This document shows positions 25,053 to 34,694 of a DNA stretch of 64,000 nucleotides, piece after piece. This stretch comes from CAMDKS01 sp964402975 (GTDB taxonomy: Bacteria; Bdellovibrionota_B; Oligoflexia; Oligoflexales; RGVZ01): the NCBI GenBank assembly GCA_964402975.1, contig CAYOEM010000012.1:1-64000 (forward strand). Reading direction: 5' to 3'. Both the position numbers and the translations under genes were made by a program. The notes below the pieces were generated by a model that was given only the letters and a program-made list of their open reading frames with translations, ran no database searches and was not told the origin of the DNA. Within the stretch, counting starts at the first letter, position 1, and each line of letters begins with the position of its first letter.

Positions 25053-25811
25053 TCACCACCTCACGCCCAGTGTTCCACCGAGCGCTAAGCGTCGCGCCGT
25101 GTTTTTACCCTCGAGGCTAGCTATCGTATAGCCGGTTTCAAACATGAGATAGGCTTGATTGGAATAACCTTGCCATCCAAGAAGTAGCGATGTCTCACGT
25201 GCTGTTTTTTTTGAGGCTTTCAGCGTCGTCGACGTCAGAGCGCCGGTGCTGCTCGTTGAATCTTTTGTGATAGAGCCATTAGCGATGAAGTTTGAATGGG
25301 TGAGATTGCCATAAATTAACTGGTTATCCTGCACGCGGTATCCGGCAAGAAGCATCGAGTCAATTCCTGTGTACTCTGCTCTAGTTTTTATACCGTATGT
25401 GGAGCTCTCGTTGGAGCCACGATCTGCAGCTAAGCCCAAGGATAGTGAAAAGCTTCCTTGCTTCGCTTCAGATGCTGGAGCGCCGATTGCTTGGAGTTTC
25501 AGTCCAGCAGCGCCGTTGTAGAACATGAAATCCACCTTCCGATGTAATCCAAGGGCGGTTTGTAGGAAAATACCCTCGCTAGATTTGACCATCGCGGAAT
25601 CCAGTATGGCCTGATCAGTCGGCAATGCCCCATTCGCGACGATTACCGTGGTCTTGCTACCATGTCCGGCAGCTATGAAGCCGTTACCAAGACCGCCACT
25701 TGTTTCTGGCGACTGAAATCTATTGTTCGGGATCTGAAAGCTAGCGCTTGCACAGGCTGTAAAACTATAGATGTACAGGGCCGAAAATAATGTTAAAGCA
25801 ATTTTCATCAT
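25053..25811 (-). CDS. Outer-membrane beta-barrel-like protein
   Basis: 252 residues. A signal peptide (MMKIALTLFSALYIYSFTACASA) is followed by alternating amphipathic strands rich in Gly/Ser/Tyr, many ending in aromatic residues (YGIKTRAEYTG, MLLAGYRVQDNQLIYGNLTHS, TSLLLGWQGYS, AYLMFETGYTIAS). It finishes in LGVRW, the aromatic C-terminal residue recognised by the BAM machinery. About 10-12 strands look possible. No specific porin family recognised. Convergent with the RHH gene. Confidence 0.6.
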   Translation of the reverse strand: MMKIALTLFSALYIYSFTACASASFQIPNNRFQSPETSGGLGNGFIAAGHGSKTTVIVANGALPTDQAILDSAMVKSSEGIFLQTALGLHRKVDFMFYNGAAGLKLQAIGAPASEAKQGSFSLSLGLAADRGSNESSTYGIKTRAEYTGIDSMLLAGYRVQDNQLIYGNLTHSNFIANGSITKDSTSSTGALTSTTLKASKKTARETSLLLGWQGYSNQAYLMFETGYTIASLEGKNTARRLALGGTLGVRW

Positions 25812-26094
25812 GGGTTCGCCTCACAGCAAAAAAGTTCCTTGTGAGTATAACGCCCTCTTGAAATCTGAAGCAATCATCCCAACAGTTATCTTGTACTTGA
25901 TGATGTCTCGGGGCGTGATGGTTTCGTGATGCGTTTTTTAAATCAAGCCGGCCGTTCCAACGGCGATGTAACAATCCGTAAATACTAACAAAAACAAGAC
26001 ATTCTGCATTTTTGTTGTCTCGAGAGCGTCCAGACTCTCAGGGTGCGAACGCCTCAGTGATCAACTTTACTCTGCGGCTACCGATACTCAAACT

Positions 26095-28842
26095 ATGAAA
26101 AAACATATCTGCACTCATTACATATTGGCTATGGGCTTAGTCGTCACAGGTGGTTTTCTTGGCTGCAAGCAAAGGAACACTGATTCAAAGACGACCAAAA
26201 GCAATTTTAAACTAGACCGCCCGTCAGAAGCACTTGTCAGTGCATTAACGTCCGGAAAAGAGCGGCGACTCTTGGTGGTGGTTCGACATGATCCTCAAAC
26301 TCTTGGCCTGAGCAACCTCCTGCAGACGTCGACTTCTGACGAGGCGATCACGGCGAGAGCTGCGAAATTTCGCAGTCTTAAACAAGTAGTAGTGGACTCT
26401 GCGCTTAGTAAAAAAATTAAGATAGAAGACTCTTATAGTCATCTTCCTGTCCTGAAAGTCATTGCAACGGGTATGAGTGATCTTGTAGCACTCGCCAACG
26501 ACTCTAACGTCGTCAGCATCTCTGAGGACGTAAAATTCAAGTTCAATTCAACAGCAAATCTTAATCTTATAAAACAGCCAGAAGCTGCATCCAAAGGGTT
26601 CTTGGGCGCAGGCACATCGGTAGCCGTCCTCGATACAGGCCTTGACTATAAGAGAGCTGCCTTTGGATCGTGTACAGCGCCTAATACCCCGGCTAGCACA
26701 TGCCGTGTGGCGCACGTCCAAGACTTCGCTCCCCAGGATAATACCTTGGACGACTCAGTTCTTCATGGGACTAATGTTGCAGGAATCGTCGCTGCAGTTG
26801 CTCCGGGAGCTAAATTAATTGGTCTTGATGTATTTGACGGCGACGGTGCTTATGGCTCGGATATCATCAGTGCCATCAATTGGGTCATAGCTAATAAGGC
26901 GAAATATAACATTGCGTCGATGAATATGAGTTTTGGTAGCTACGGCTTTTCTGACTGTATTGGCGGTAGTCTTCCTGTTGCTATTACGGCTGCAAGAAAT
27001 GCTGGCGTGCTATCAGCTGCGGCTGCAGGTAACGTCGGATCTATATATCTAGATTATCCCGCCTGTTCCCCAAATGCGATTTCAGTCGGCGCTGTTTTTG
27101 ACAGTGACATTGGTACAGTTGATTTTGGCTGCACCGAAAAACAGATATCAGCGTCTGATAAAATCGCCTGTTTTTCAAGTCTCTCTTCAGATCTTAAAAT
27201 TTTTGCCCCCGGAGTTCGTATCACCGCCGCCGATGTCACTATGTCTGGAACAAGTCAGGCAACCCCGCACGTTGCGGCCGCCCTTGCGGTTTTGAAGTCG
27301 GCGTTTCCCTCGGAAACGCCTGATCAGCTACAAGATCGCCTGACTGGTACTGGTAAAATCATCATACCCCCAGAGTACCCTGGTCTACGGCTACCCAGGC
27401 TTGACTTGGCCGCTGCTGTTGGTCCAAGGTGCCAGTTTATAATGCCACCGGAAATCAAAACGCTTGAGGCCTCACTTGAAGTGCCCATTAACACGGGAGT
27501 TTCATGCAAGTGGACGGTTACATCTAATGTGAGCTGGATGACGGTTGCGGGAGCAAGTGGTACAGGTCGGGGAAACTTTTTGCTAAATCTAGAAAAGCCA
27601 TTGACGACGGAGCGCTCTGGCACTTTGACTATGACCGGCGACGGCGCCAATGTGGCGGTAAAAGTTGTTCAGCCGCCTGACACAGAAGGCCCAATAGGAT
27701 CGTTTGTTATAAATGGTCACGGCGGTAACCAATACACGTCTGAACGCAGGGTCACGCTTGTCTTTAATGTTACAGACATCAGCGGCATTGATGCCATGTG
27801 CGTATCAGACACGTCATCTTGTAATAGTTTTGTGCCATTTTCCCAGTTTTATCAGTTTGATTTAAGTGCCGGCGATGGTGTCAAGACGGTTTATGTATTG
27901 CTTCGAGATAAGTTAGGCAACACAACGAAGCCAGATCAGGCAATTAGAAGTACCATTATCCTAGATACCACGCCGCCAACAGGTGGCCGTCTTCTGGCAA
28001 AAAAGGCATCTTTAGATATGCATATTGATCTGGAGTGGGACAGTTTTACAGACGGTGAAACTGAAATTAAAAACTATACGCTGGTGTACTCGGCCGTGAA
28101 AATGCCTGGATCATGCCTGGAAGGTGATGTGCTTTATAACAGTTATGGTCGGGGTCGAGTCCATGGCCCGCTGAGCCCTGGAACTTATTACTACCGAGTC
28201 TGTGCGCGAAACGCGGTTGGCTTAACGTCAAGTGGTGTTACAGCGACGTTTACACTTGCTCCAATCGATGTGACACCCCCGGTTGGGTCTGTAAAGATCA
28301 ATGCCGATGCGTCGTTTACGCGCTCCGCGGCGGCCACACTTGCGCTTCAGGCAACGGATCCAAGCGGTGTTGTGAGGATGTGTGTCAGCACATCAGCTAG
28401 CTGTTCAAGTTGGGAGAAGTTTGTCGTAACAAAAGCCATCACCCTGCCAAAAGGGGAGGGGCGGAAAGCAGTGAACGCATGGTTTGAAGACGGGCGCGGC
28501 AATCGAAACATAAACCCCGTGGGCGATACCATTATTTTGGACTCAGTCGCGCCGTCAACTGGTCGGCTCTCAGCGCGTGCGCAAGGCAGAAATGCTATTT
28601 TATCTTGGGGTGCTGGATCAGACGCTAATGGTGTATCTGGCTATCGACTAGTTTATAGAGGAAGTAGTGCGACGCCTCGCTCGTCTTGTTCAGACGGCAC
28701 GCCGGTTCAATTAACACCTGGCGCGTTGTCGGTCACAGTGCCTAATCTTGCTCCGAGAACGACGTATGTATTCCGCGTTTGTGCGGTAGATAACGCGGGT
28801 AATATCGGATCGGGCTCTACGGCTTCGGTGCGGATACCGTAA
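26095..28842 (+). CDS. S8 (subtilisin-like) peptidase lipoprotein with C-terminal Ig-like domains
   Basis: 915 residues. The lipoprotein signal ends FLGC (Cys24). A propeptide/I9-like region (about 50-150) precedes the protease domain. Catalytic triad: Asp180 in VAVLDTGLD, His224 in HGTNVAGI and Ser387 in GTSQATPH, with oxyanion Asn313 in AAGN. Downstream are a BACON-like beta domain (about 478-545, with CKWTVTSNVSWMTV), then Ig-like and fibronectin type III-like repeats (about 550-915) with repeated VTPPVG/DTTPPTG linkers. Expected on the cell surface, degrading proteins. Possibly part of a predatory or scavenging lifestyle (inference). Confidence 0.92.
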   Translation: MKKHICTHYILAMGLVVTGGFLGCKQRNTDSKTTKSNFKLDRPSEALVSALTSGKERRLLVVVRHDPQTLGLSNLLQTSTSDEAITARAAKFRSLKQVVVDSALSKKIKIEDSYSHLPVLKVIATGMSDLVALANDSNVVSISEDVKFKFNSTANLNLIKQPEAASKGFLGAGTSVAVLDTGLDYKRAAFGSCTAPNTPASTCRVAHVQDFAPQDNTLDDSVLHGTNVAGIVAAVAPGAKLIGLDVFDGDGAYGSDIISAINWVIANKAKYNIASMNMSFGSYGFSDCIGGSLPVAITAARNAGVLSAAAAGNVGSIYLDYPACSPNAISVGAVFDSDIGTVDFGCTEKQISASDKIACFSSLSSDLKIFAPGVRITAADVTMSGTSQATPHVAAALAVLKSAFPSETPDQLQDRLTGTGKIIIPPEYPGLRLPRLDLAAAVGPRCQFIMPPEIKTLEASLEVPINTGVSCKWTVTSNVSWMTVAGASGTGRGNFLLNLEKPLTTERSGTLTMTGDGANVAVKVVQPPDTEGPIGSFVINGHGGNQYTSERRVTLVFNVTDISGIDAMCVSDTSSCNSFVPFSQFYQFDLSAGDGVKTVYVLLRDKLGNTTKPDQAIRSTIILDTTPPTGGRLLAKKASLDMHIDLEWDSFTDGETEIKNYTLVYSAVKMPGSCLEGDVLYNSYGRGRVHGPLSPGTYYYRVCARNAVGLTSSGVTATFTLAPIDVTPPVGSVKINADASFTRSAAATLALQATDPSGVVRMCVSTSASCSSWEKFVVTKAITLPKGEGRKAVNAWFEDGRGNRNINPVGDTIILDSVAPSTGRLSARAQGRNAILSWGAGSDANGVSGYRLVYRGSSATPRSSCSDGTPVQLTPGALSVTVPNLAPRTTYVFRVCAVDNAGNIGSGSTASVRIP

Positions 28843-28863
28843 CTAAGTCTCAGTTCAAAAACC

Positions 28864-29469
28864 TTAAAATACAAACCCCAGAGTGCCGTACGCCGATATG
28901 GACGTGGAATCGGAGACACTCTCGCTAAAATAGACGGGAACTTGGATCTCACCGCCAAGAGTTAGGCCAGAGAAGTTTTTCTCAAAAGCAGCGCGAAGTT
29001 CTGCATAAAGACCAGATTTAGTCTCGCTTGATTTGTAGCCATTACCGATCCCAAATAGTGGAGGGATAGTGACACTGGTCGAGACGCGACCCACACCCAC
29101 ACGGCCACCTAGTCGAATGACCGATTCAGAACCTGCATAAGCCGCGTAGCCAGCGCCCCCCGCCATTCTGAAAAACGTCGCGGAAAATAGCTCCCCGCCC
29201 CATTTCACATAATCGACGCCTCCATCAAAGGCGACTTTCTCACTTAGAGGAATAGTCGTGGCAGCGCCTGTAATGAATGCGGAATCGTCATTGAGAAAAA
29301 TACCTAGTAAAGCCCTTGCAGTTCTTTTTGAGGCCATTCCAGAACCCAAGCTCGCCTCAGTTTGCTGGGCTAAAGATATTTGAGAGGTGCAAGTTAGGAT
29401 GGCTAGAGTGACGGCTATAAATTGGAAGCGGACGGGACGGATTTTTTTTTGTCTAAAAATATAAATCAT
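28864..29469 (-). CDS. Outer-membrane beta-barrel-like protein
   Basis: 201 residues from ATG 29469, preceded by AGGAAAAG; an ATG 21 nt upstream is less well placed. The signal peptide ends SLAQQ. The mature part consists of amphipathic strands (AFDGGVDYVKWG, FFRMAGGAGYAAYAG, VIRLGGRVGVGRV, GLYAELRAAFEK, LTLGGEIQVPVYF) and ends in YGTLGFVF with a C-terminal Phe, typical of a small 8-10-strand outer-membrane barrel. Convergent with the S8 peptidase gene; the intergenic gap is 21 bp. Confidence 0.65.
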   Translation of the reverse strand: MIYIFRQKKIRPVRFQFIAVTLAILTCTSQISLAQQTEASLGSGMASKRTARALLGIFLNDDSAFITGAATTIPLSEKVAFDGGVDYVKWGGELFSATFFRMAGGAGYAAYAGSESVIRLGGRVGVGRVSTSVTIPPLFGIGNGYKSSETKSGLYAELRAAFEKNFSGLTLGGEIQVPVYFSESVSDSTSISAYGTLGFVF

Positions 29470-29518
29470 GAGCTTTTCCTGAAGTTCCAAGAGAGCTCAT
29501 TCTAGCATGGGTCGAGAT

Positions 29519-29812
29519 TTACTTCTTTTGCAAAATGCGAATGAGTGCACCGACGGTGTGCTGCTTTTCAAGATGGTGTCTCAGGGGCCTATTCAAATCG
29601 ACCGTATAGTGGTTGACGCGGCCCACTCGCTCCCTAATCAAATAGCCGGCGTCTTCGAGTTCCATGACGATCTTTTGAACCGCTCGCTCGGTGATGCCAA
29701 CCAAATTGGCGACCTCTCTTAAAACGATCTCACCCCGGGAGGCAATAACAAGTAGGACGTGAAGGTGGTTGGTCAGGAATGTCCATTCCCGGGTATTTTC
29801 TGTTTCGCTCAT
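29519..29812 (-). CDS. Winged-helix transcriptional regulator
   Basis: 97 residues forming a MarR/ArsR-like winged helix: HVLLVIASRGEIVLREVANLVGITERAVQKIVMELEDAGYLIRERVGRVNHYTV at about 18-71. The second helix pair is the recognition element and RVGRVNHY is the wing. No ligand domain is present. It is divergent from dabB-dabA with dyad sequences between the two starts, so it is a candidate regulator of inorganic-carbon uptake. Strong ribosome-binding site AAAGGGGG. Confidence 0.82.
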   Translation of the reverse strand: MSETENTREWTFLTNHLHVLLVIASRGEIVLREVANLVGITERAVQKIVMELEDAGYLIRERVGRVNHYTVDLNRPLRHHLEKQHTVGALIRILQKK

Positions 29813-29822
29813 AAAAGCCCCC

Positions 29823-29834
29823 TTTCCATGGAAA
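29823..29834. promoter_or_regulatory. 12-bp palindrome upstream of the winged-helix gene
   Basis: TTTCCATGGAAA is a perfect palindrome 11 nt before the regulator start codon on the minus strand, overlapping its leader. A possible second operator. Confidence 0.35.
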
Positions 29835-29897
29835 TATTAGCATCTTACGATAACTAAGTCAAGAAACGTAAGTAGCGAATATTAAATACCGAATTAA

Positions 29898-29923
29898 AAT
29901 ATACGATATATATTGCGTATATT
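29898..29923. promoter_or_regulatory. 26-bp dyad in the dabB upstream region
   Basis: AATATACG (29898-29905), 10-nt AT-rich spacer, CGTATATT (29916-29923): a perfect 8-bp inverted repeat with one-turn half-site spacing, between the divergent winged-helix gene and dabB. Candidate operator for that regulator. Confidence 0.6.
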
Positions 29924-29984
29924 GAAATTTGCTGGTAGTGTTTTTCCAGGCAGAGAAGCCACCTATCTGAGGAGGGTAACCAAA

Positions 29985-31487
29985 ATGAATCGACAGGGGT
30001 TAGGCGTAAGATTAGTCCATTGGACGCTGGTCGCGCAGGCTGTATTAGCCGTGGCCTTGTTTGCTTGGGAGGCGATGAACGGAGCCGGAACCTTTACGGT
30101 TCTAAGAGGCATGATCGCTGGTTTTGATTTGAACTTGTCGTTTAGAGTGGATGCATTATCGACAGTTCTATTTGCCATGATTTCAGTTCTTGGTGCCGTT
30201 ATTAGTCAGTACTCGCTTCGCTATCTTGACGGCGAGGAACGCCAGTCCTACTTTTACAAAAATCTATTGTTTACAGTGACAGCGGTCTCGTTGCTGGTAC
30301 TTTCCAGTAACTTGATCATGTTCTTTCTTGCCTGGTGTCTTTCAAGCATTGGTCTGCACCGGCTCTTGTTGTTCTATCCACAACGACCGCTTGCTGTTGC
30401 GGCAGCGCGCAAGAAGTTTTTAATCAGTCGACTGGGAGACCTTTTCCTGTTGGCAGGTTTTGGTATCTGCTACAGCGTCTTCAAGTCATTTGAATTCGAG
30501 CGTATTTTTGCCCTCGCGGCGGACCAAACATTTGCCTTGGCCAATGGCACTATGATCGCGGCGTCTGGTGTTTTCTTGGCTCTGGGGGCTATGACCAAAT
30601 CCGCCCAGTTCCCTCTTCATTTCTGGCTTCCTGAAACCATGGAAACTCCAACGCCGGTGTCGGCACTGATGCACGCTGGAATCATCAACGCTGGAGGCTT
30701 TTTAATTATTCGGTTAAGTCCACTTCTAACCCATGTTGAGCTCCCACACTTGATCCTGACGTTTGCCGGTGCAGCTACTGCCGTATATGGCGCACTCGTT
30801 ATGATCACCCAAAACGATATTAAAAAGAAGCTTGCGTATTCGACGATCAGTCAGATGGGCCTCATGATTTTTGCTTGCGGCTTGGGCGCGTATTCTATCG
30901 CTCTGTTCCACATTATCGCCCATAGCTTCTATAAAGCGTACGCATTTCTTTCCACGGGTGATTTGATTGTGGAGTCCAAGAAATCGGCACTCCAACTTGC
31001 ACCTTTCGGCGCATTGTACAGTGCTACTGCAACTGTTGCTGGTTTAGCTGTGCTGTATTACGGGGTCGTCTACCAGAACGGTACTCACTTCTCTTATTTT
31101 GCATACGCAGGTCTACTGATCATTGCTTTGATGCAATGTGTTGTGGCTTTGCCAAAGAGTGACTTTTCGCGTCCTCGATATTTCGCATCGATTGCAGGCA
31201 TGATGTTTTTAGCTGTCGCAATTTATGCCGGCATTGAAATCTACGTTAACACGAGAATGGAAGGCCTTGTCGCCGATACACTTGATGTGGTGACACTCAG
31301 CTCGCCGATATTTGCAGTGTCTGCATTATCACTTGTGATTTTTGGCGTTGGGTTTCACCTGGCCGGCAAGCTTTATCGACCTGCTGATGCGTTTTCAAAA
31401 CGTCTCTATGTTCGCCTGTGGAATGGCCATTATTTTGGTCAAAAATCCTCAAAAGTGCTTTCTGCCGTATGGCCAGTACAGAGTTAA
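29985..31487 (+). CDS. dabB: DabB: proton-conducting membrane subunit of the DAB inorganic-carbon pump
   Basis: 500 residues from ATG 29985, eight nt after GAGGAGGG. Polytopic protein of the NuoL/MrpA antiporter family with about 13 TM helices. The core motifs are LGAMTKSAQFPLHFWLPETMETPTPVSALMHAG (ion-channel Lys, Pro-bounded helix) and NDIKKKLAYSTISQMG. Next to a DabA gene this is DabB, which couples cation flux to CO2 hydration by DabA. Complex I genes are absent here, so a NuoL role is unlikely. It forms an operon with dabA 33 nt downstream. Confidence 0.9.
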   Translation: MNRQGLGVRLVHWTLVAQAVLAVALFAWEAMNGAGTFTVLRGMIAGFDLNLSFRVDALSTVLFAMISVLGAVISQYSLRYLDGEERQSYFYKNLLFTVTAVSLLVLSSNLIMFFLAWCLSSIGLHRLLLFYPQRPLAVAAARKKFLISRLGDLFLLAGFGICYSVFKSFEFERIFALAADQTFALANGTMIAASGVFLALGAMTKSAQFPLHFWLPETMETPTPVSALMHAGIINAGGFLIIRLSPLLTHVELPHLILTFAGAATAVYGALVMITQNDIKKKLAYSTISQMGLMIFACGLGAYSIALFHIIAHSFYKAYAFLSTGDLIVESKKSALQLAPFGALYSATATVAGLAVLYYGVVYQNGTHFSYFAYAGLLIIALMQCVVALPKSDFSRPRYFASIAGMMFLAVAIYAGIEIYVNTRMEGLVADTLDVVTLSSPIFAVSALSLVIFGVGFHLAGKLYRPADAFSKRLYVRLWNGHYFGQKSSKVLSAVWPVQS

Positions 31488-31520
31488 TCAATTTAACTTA
31501 CGGAAGAGGGAGTCTTAATT

Positions 31521-34016
31521 ATGTTTGATGTCAAAGCGGAAAAAAATAACGTGAAATCAAAAACAAAACAACAATCCTGGAAGCCTATTAAAACCACGCT
31601 AGATGAGGCGCTGACGGTGTCCACACCATCGTGGCCCCTGCAGAACACGGTCGCAGTGAATCCGTTTTGGTTTCGCCGCGGGCAGAAGTTCGAGGATGTC
31701 ATTGGTGATCTTTATAAAGTGATCCACAAGGGTCTTTATATGCCTGTGGAATATTATCTTGAGCGCTATGCTAATGGTGAAATCTCTCAGGCTGGCCTTC
31801 AATCGTCATTGACGAGGCTCAGTAAAAAGTGGGCCGGCGTACCTAGTCAGATTGGGGAGTTTCTCAAGATCAGTCAGACTGAGCGTCTAGCGAGGCAGAA
31901 ATTCAAATCCCTCGGTGACTACCTGGATGAAAAATTTGGAGTGGGCGTGTCCAAGCTACTTTCAGCCGAGACGTCTCGTTACGCCGCCGCGTACTTGGAT
32001 AGCCGCCAGGCGTTGGCAGCTTATCCATGGCGTGATCAGGATTTTTTAAGCGGCTGGCTGGAGGCCAGTCAGTATGATCAGAGTCTTGAGTCTCAAGGTC
32101 TCTGCCGTCTATCTGCCGTCACAGCCAAAATCAAATCAAAGAAAGCTCCAGAAGTTATTGGCGAGGTTTTTGAACTGCTTGGCATCAGTGACTCGCAATG
32201 TCAACGCCACATTCTGGAAAGAATGGCTGTGAGTGTATTGGGTTGGATGAGTCAATTTAAGTATGTTGAGTGGCAAAAAAGTTTGGGCTACGCTATGGAG
32301 TCACGAGCCGAAGCTGCCGATCTTTTGGCAGTAAGGTTAATCTATGAGCTTGTGGCCTTTGAATCCTATAAAACAAAATATCCAAGTGCCATGGATGCGT
32401 GGCGTACACAAGTCATTGAATTCGAGGAACGTGTATCGGATTCGGCTCATCGTACTCCTGTTGAGCTGGTCTGGCAGGCTGCATTCGAGGAAAGTTATCA
32501 AAAGCATGTGGCGTCTGATCTATACACAGGCCCCCTAACCACCCAAGATGCTTCGACAGGTGTTGATGCTCAAATCGCATTTTGTATCGACGTGCGCTCA
32601 GAGATGATTCGCAGGCATATCGAAGCAACGGATGGGCGCTTGTCGACGATTGGCTTTGCTGGGTTTTTCGGTGTTGCCATGGACTACAAGAAAATCGACG
32701 AGAAGGAAGTCGGTCACCGCTGCCCGGTTCTTTTGACTCCGGCCGTGACGGTTAAAGAAACCTCAAAAGATCAGGGACATAAGGATGTCTCCCGGAAAAT
32801 CACGAGAAAACTCACGTTGTCCTACTTTAAGGCTCTGCGAAAGGCGCCGCTGTCGTCTTTTGCGTACGTGGAAATGCTGGGAATTCTCGCGCTAAAACCT
32901 ATGCTCACGAGAACGTTACGATCCATGGCGGGTCAGCGAAAAGTCGATAAAGTGCCAGGGAGGTTTAACTCCGTTAAATACACGCCAGACATGACTAGTT
33001 GTTCTCCGATGGCGGGCGGAACACTAAGTGTGGATGATCTAGCCGGACGAGCTGCCGGTATTCTCAAGCATATGGGTCTTCGCTCGGGATTTGCCCCACT
33101 TGTTATCGTTGCTGGTCACGGTAGCCACACGACCAATAATGCCTTTGGTTCAGCTCTTGATTGCGGTGCCTGTGGTGGGCATGCCGGTGATGTTAACGCT
33201 AGAGTCCTGGTGGCGCTTTTAAACGATCCAAAGGTGAGAGACGGCTTGCCGAAGCACGGTATTAATTTGCCGAAGGAAACCCACTTCGTTGCTGCCGTCC
33301 ATGAAACAGTAACTGATGACGTCTACCTACTTGACGAGGAGGCAATTCCTGCTGCGCACCGCAAATCCGCAGAACGAATCAAGCAGTCATTGGCTTTAGC
33401 TGCATCAAGAGCCAGGGTTGAAAGACAGGGAGCTCGGTCTCAGTTTATGGCAGATCCGGCAGCTAGAAGAGCGATCAACTGGTCAGAAGTTAGACCTGAA
33501 TGGGCTCTGGCTGGCAACGCGTGCTTTATCGTTGCGCCACGAGTTCGTAGTAAAGGCATGAACCTCGGTAGCCGCTCGTTTCTTCATGACTACGAGTATA
33601 CGAAAGACGAAGGCTATGGGACTTTAGAGCTGATTATGACAGCGCCGATGGTCGTAACAAACTGGATCAATCTGCAGTACTTTGCTTCCACGGTGGCTCC
33701 AGATGTGTACGGAGCAGGTAATAAAGTTCTTCACAACGTTGTAAACGAATGCGGTGTTATAGAGGGTAATGGCGGGGATCTGAGAGTTGGTCTTCCACTC
33801 CAATCTGTTCACGATGGATCAAAGTTCGTTCACGACCCGTTAAGACTTAGTGTCTTCATCGAAGCCCCTAGAGACGCCATGGAGGCTATTATATCCAAGC
33901 ATCAAGTCGTTCGAGACCTCGTGGATAATGAGTGGCTGTATCTTCTGCAAATCAACAGAGAGGATGGTTTGGTTTACGTAAGACGGCCTGGAGGCGTCTA
34001 TGAGTGTGTGAGCTGA
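31521..34016 (+). CDS. dabA: DabA: zinc-dependent vectorial carbonic-anhydrase-like subunit (DUF2309)
   Basis: 831 residues, full length. DabA hydrates CO2 to bicarbonate in the cytoplasm, driven by DabB. The beta-carbonic-anhydrase-like zinc site is intact: Cys355 and Asp357 in FCIDVRSE, His533 in VAGHGSHT and Cys548 in DCGACGG. The 15-residue His-Cys spacing equals that of the characterised Halothiobacillus protein. The N-terminus has the family motif SWPLQNTVAVNPFW. Ribosome-binding site GGAAGAGGGAG. In a bacterium without visible carbon-fixation genes, its likely job is to supply bicarbonate for carboxylation reactions at low CO2. Confidence 0.93.
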   Translation: MFDVKAEKNNVKSKTKQQSWKPIKTTLDEALTVSTPSWPLQNTVAVNPFWFRRGQKFEDVIGDLYKVIHKGLYMPVEYYLERYANGEISQAGLQSSLTRLSKKWAGVPSQIGEFLKISQTERLARQKFKSLGDYLDEKFGVGVSKLLSAETSRYAAAYLDSRQALAAYPWRDQDFLSGWLEASQYDQSLESQGLCRLSAVTAKIKSKKAPEVIGEVFELLGISDSQCQRHILERMAVSVLGWMSQFKYVEWQKSLGYAMESRAEAADLLAVRLIYELVAFESYKTKYPSAMDAWRTQVIEFEERVSDSAHRTPVELVWQAAFEESYQKHVASDLYTGPLTTQDASTGVDAQIAFCIDVRSEMIRRHIEATDGRLSTIGFAGFFGVAMDYKKIDEKEVGHRCPVLLTPAVTVKETSKDQGHKDVSRKITRKLTLSYFKALRKAPLSSFAYVEMLGILALKPMLTRTLRSMAGQRKVDKVPGRFNSVKYTPDMTSCSPMAGGTLSVDDLAGRAAGILKHMGLRSGFAPLVIVAGHGSHTTNNAFGSALDCGACGGHAGDVNARVLVALLNDPKVRDGLPKHGINLPKETHFVAAVHETVTDDVYLLDEEAIPAAHRKSAERIKQSLALAASRARVERQGARSQFMADPAARRAINWSEVRPEWALAGNACFIVAPRVRSKGMNLGSRSFLHDYEYTKDEGYGTLELIMTAPMVVTNWINLQYFASTVAPDVYGAGNKVLHNVVNECGVIEGNGGDLRVGLPLQSVHDGSKFVHDPLRLSVFIEAPRDAMEAIISKHQVVRDLVDNEWLYLLQINREDGLVYVRRPGGVYECVS

Positions 34017-34055
34017 CGCCTCGCGCGGTAAATAACTAACTTGTTTCGAAATCGC

Positions 34056-34097
34056 GCTCCTCGGGTGGTGCCAAATCACCTGAGGAGCTTTTTGTTT
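34056..34097 (+). terminator. Rho-independent terminator after dabA
   Basis: Stem GCTCCTCGGGTG (34056-34067) with CACCTGAGGAGC (34077-34088), one G-T wobble, followed by TTTTTGTTTTT. Confidence 0.88.
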
Positions 34098-34105
34098 TTA
34101 GAAAC

Positions 34106-34134
34106 TTGGACAAAGAATTGTCCAATTTTTTTTG
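34106..34134 (+). terminator. Second tandem terminator or attenuator
   Basis: TTGGACAA, AGAA loop, TTGTCCAA, then a run of eight or more T. A perfect 8-bp hairpin just after the dabA terminator and 85 nt before the next gene. Confidence 0.7.
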
Positions 34135-34210
34135 CTAGGCGCTTGACGCCAAATAAATGATGATTATTTTTCGTTCGCTCATTCAACTAGAGAAGACCAT
34201 CAGGGGGTGA

Positions 34211-34672
34211 ATGATGAATGACTTTATCATGACGTGCTTGATTGGGATTGCAGCAACGAGTCTTATGACGTTAACACTGTATTTTTTTCATTGGCGGGGT
34301 TTTGCTAATGGAGACATGGTCAGAGCGCTTGGGAGTCTTATCACACGGAAGTATGAAAATTCCCTAAAGCCTGGACTGGCTATTCACCTTGTAAGCGGTG
34401 TTGTATTTGCTTTGATTTACGTTTTTGTTTGGAGCATGTTCCCCGATATCTCAAGTGCTAGTGTTGCGCGGCATATCCAACTTGGTGCGTTTTGCGGATT
34501 TGCTCAAGGTCTAGTGACGTCTATATCGCTTGTAGTCTTCGTAGCAGAGCATCATCCATTGGAGCAGTTTAGGGTTACGGGCATTAACGTCGCTGTAGTG
34601 CATTTGTTTGCTCACGTCGTTTACGGCGCGACAGTGGGCGGTTTGGCTGGAGCTTTACACTTGGCGTTCTAG
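34211..34672 (+). CDS. Four-TM integral membrane protein
   Basis: 153 residues with four predicted TM helices (about 5-24, 56-77, 90-115 and 126-150) and a cytoplasmic loop with basic residues (about 28-52). Gly/Ala-rich helix contacts resemble DUF1440/DUF6789-type small membrane proteins of unknown function; that family suggestion is weak. It is placed between dabA and the LysR gene, 22 nt before the latter, so it probably shares a transcript with it. Confidence 0.6.
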   Translation: MMNDFIMTCLIGIAATSLMTLTLYFFHWRGFANGDMVRALGSLITRKYENSLKPGLAIHLVSGVVFALIYVFVWSMFPDISSASVARHIQLGAFCGFAQGLVTSISLVVFVAEHHPLEQFRVTGINVAVVHLFAHVVYGATVGGLAGALHLAF

Positions 34673-34694
34673 ACAGAGCTCTTAGGAGTTAACG

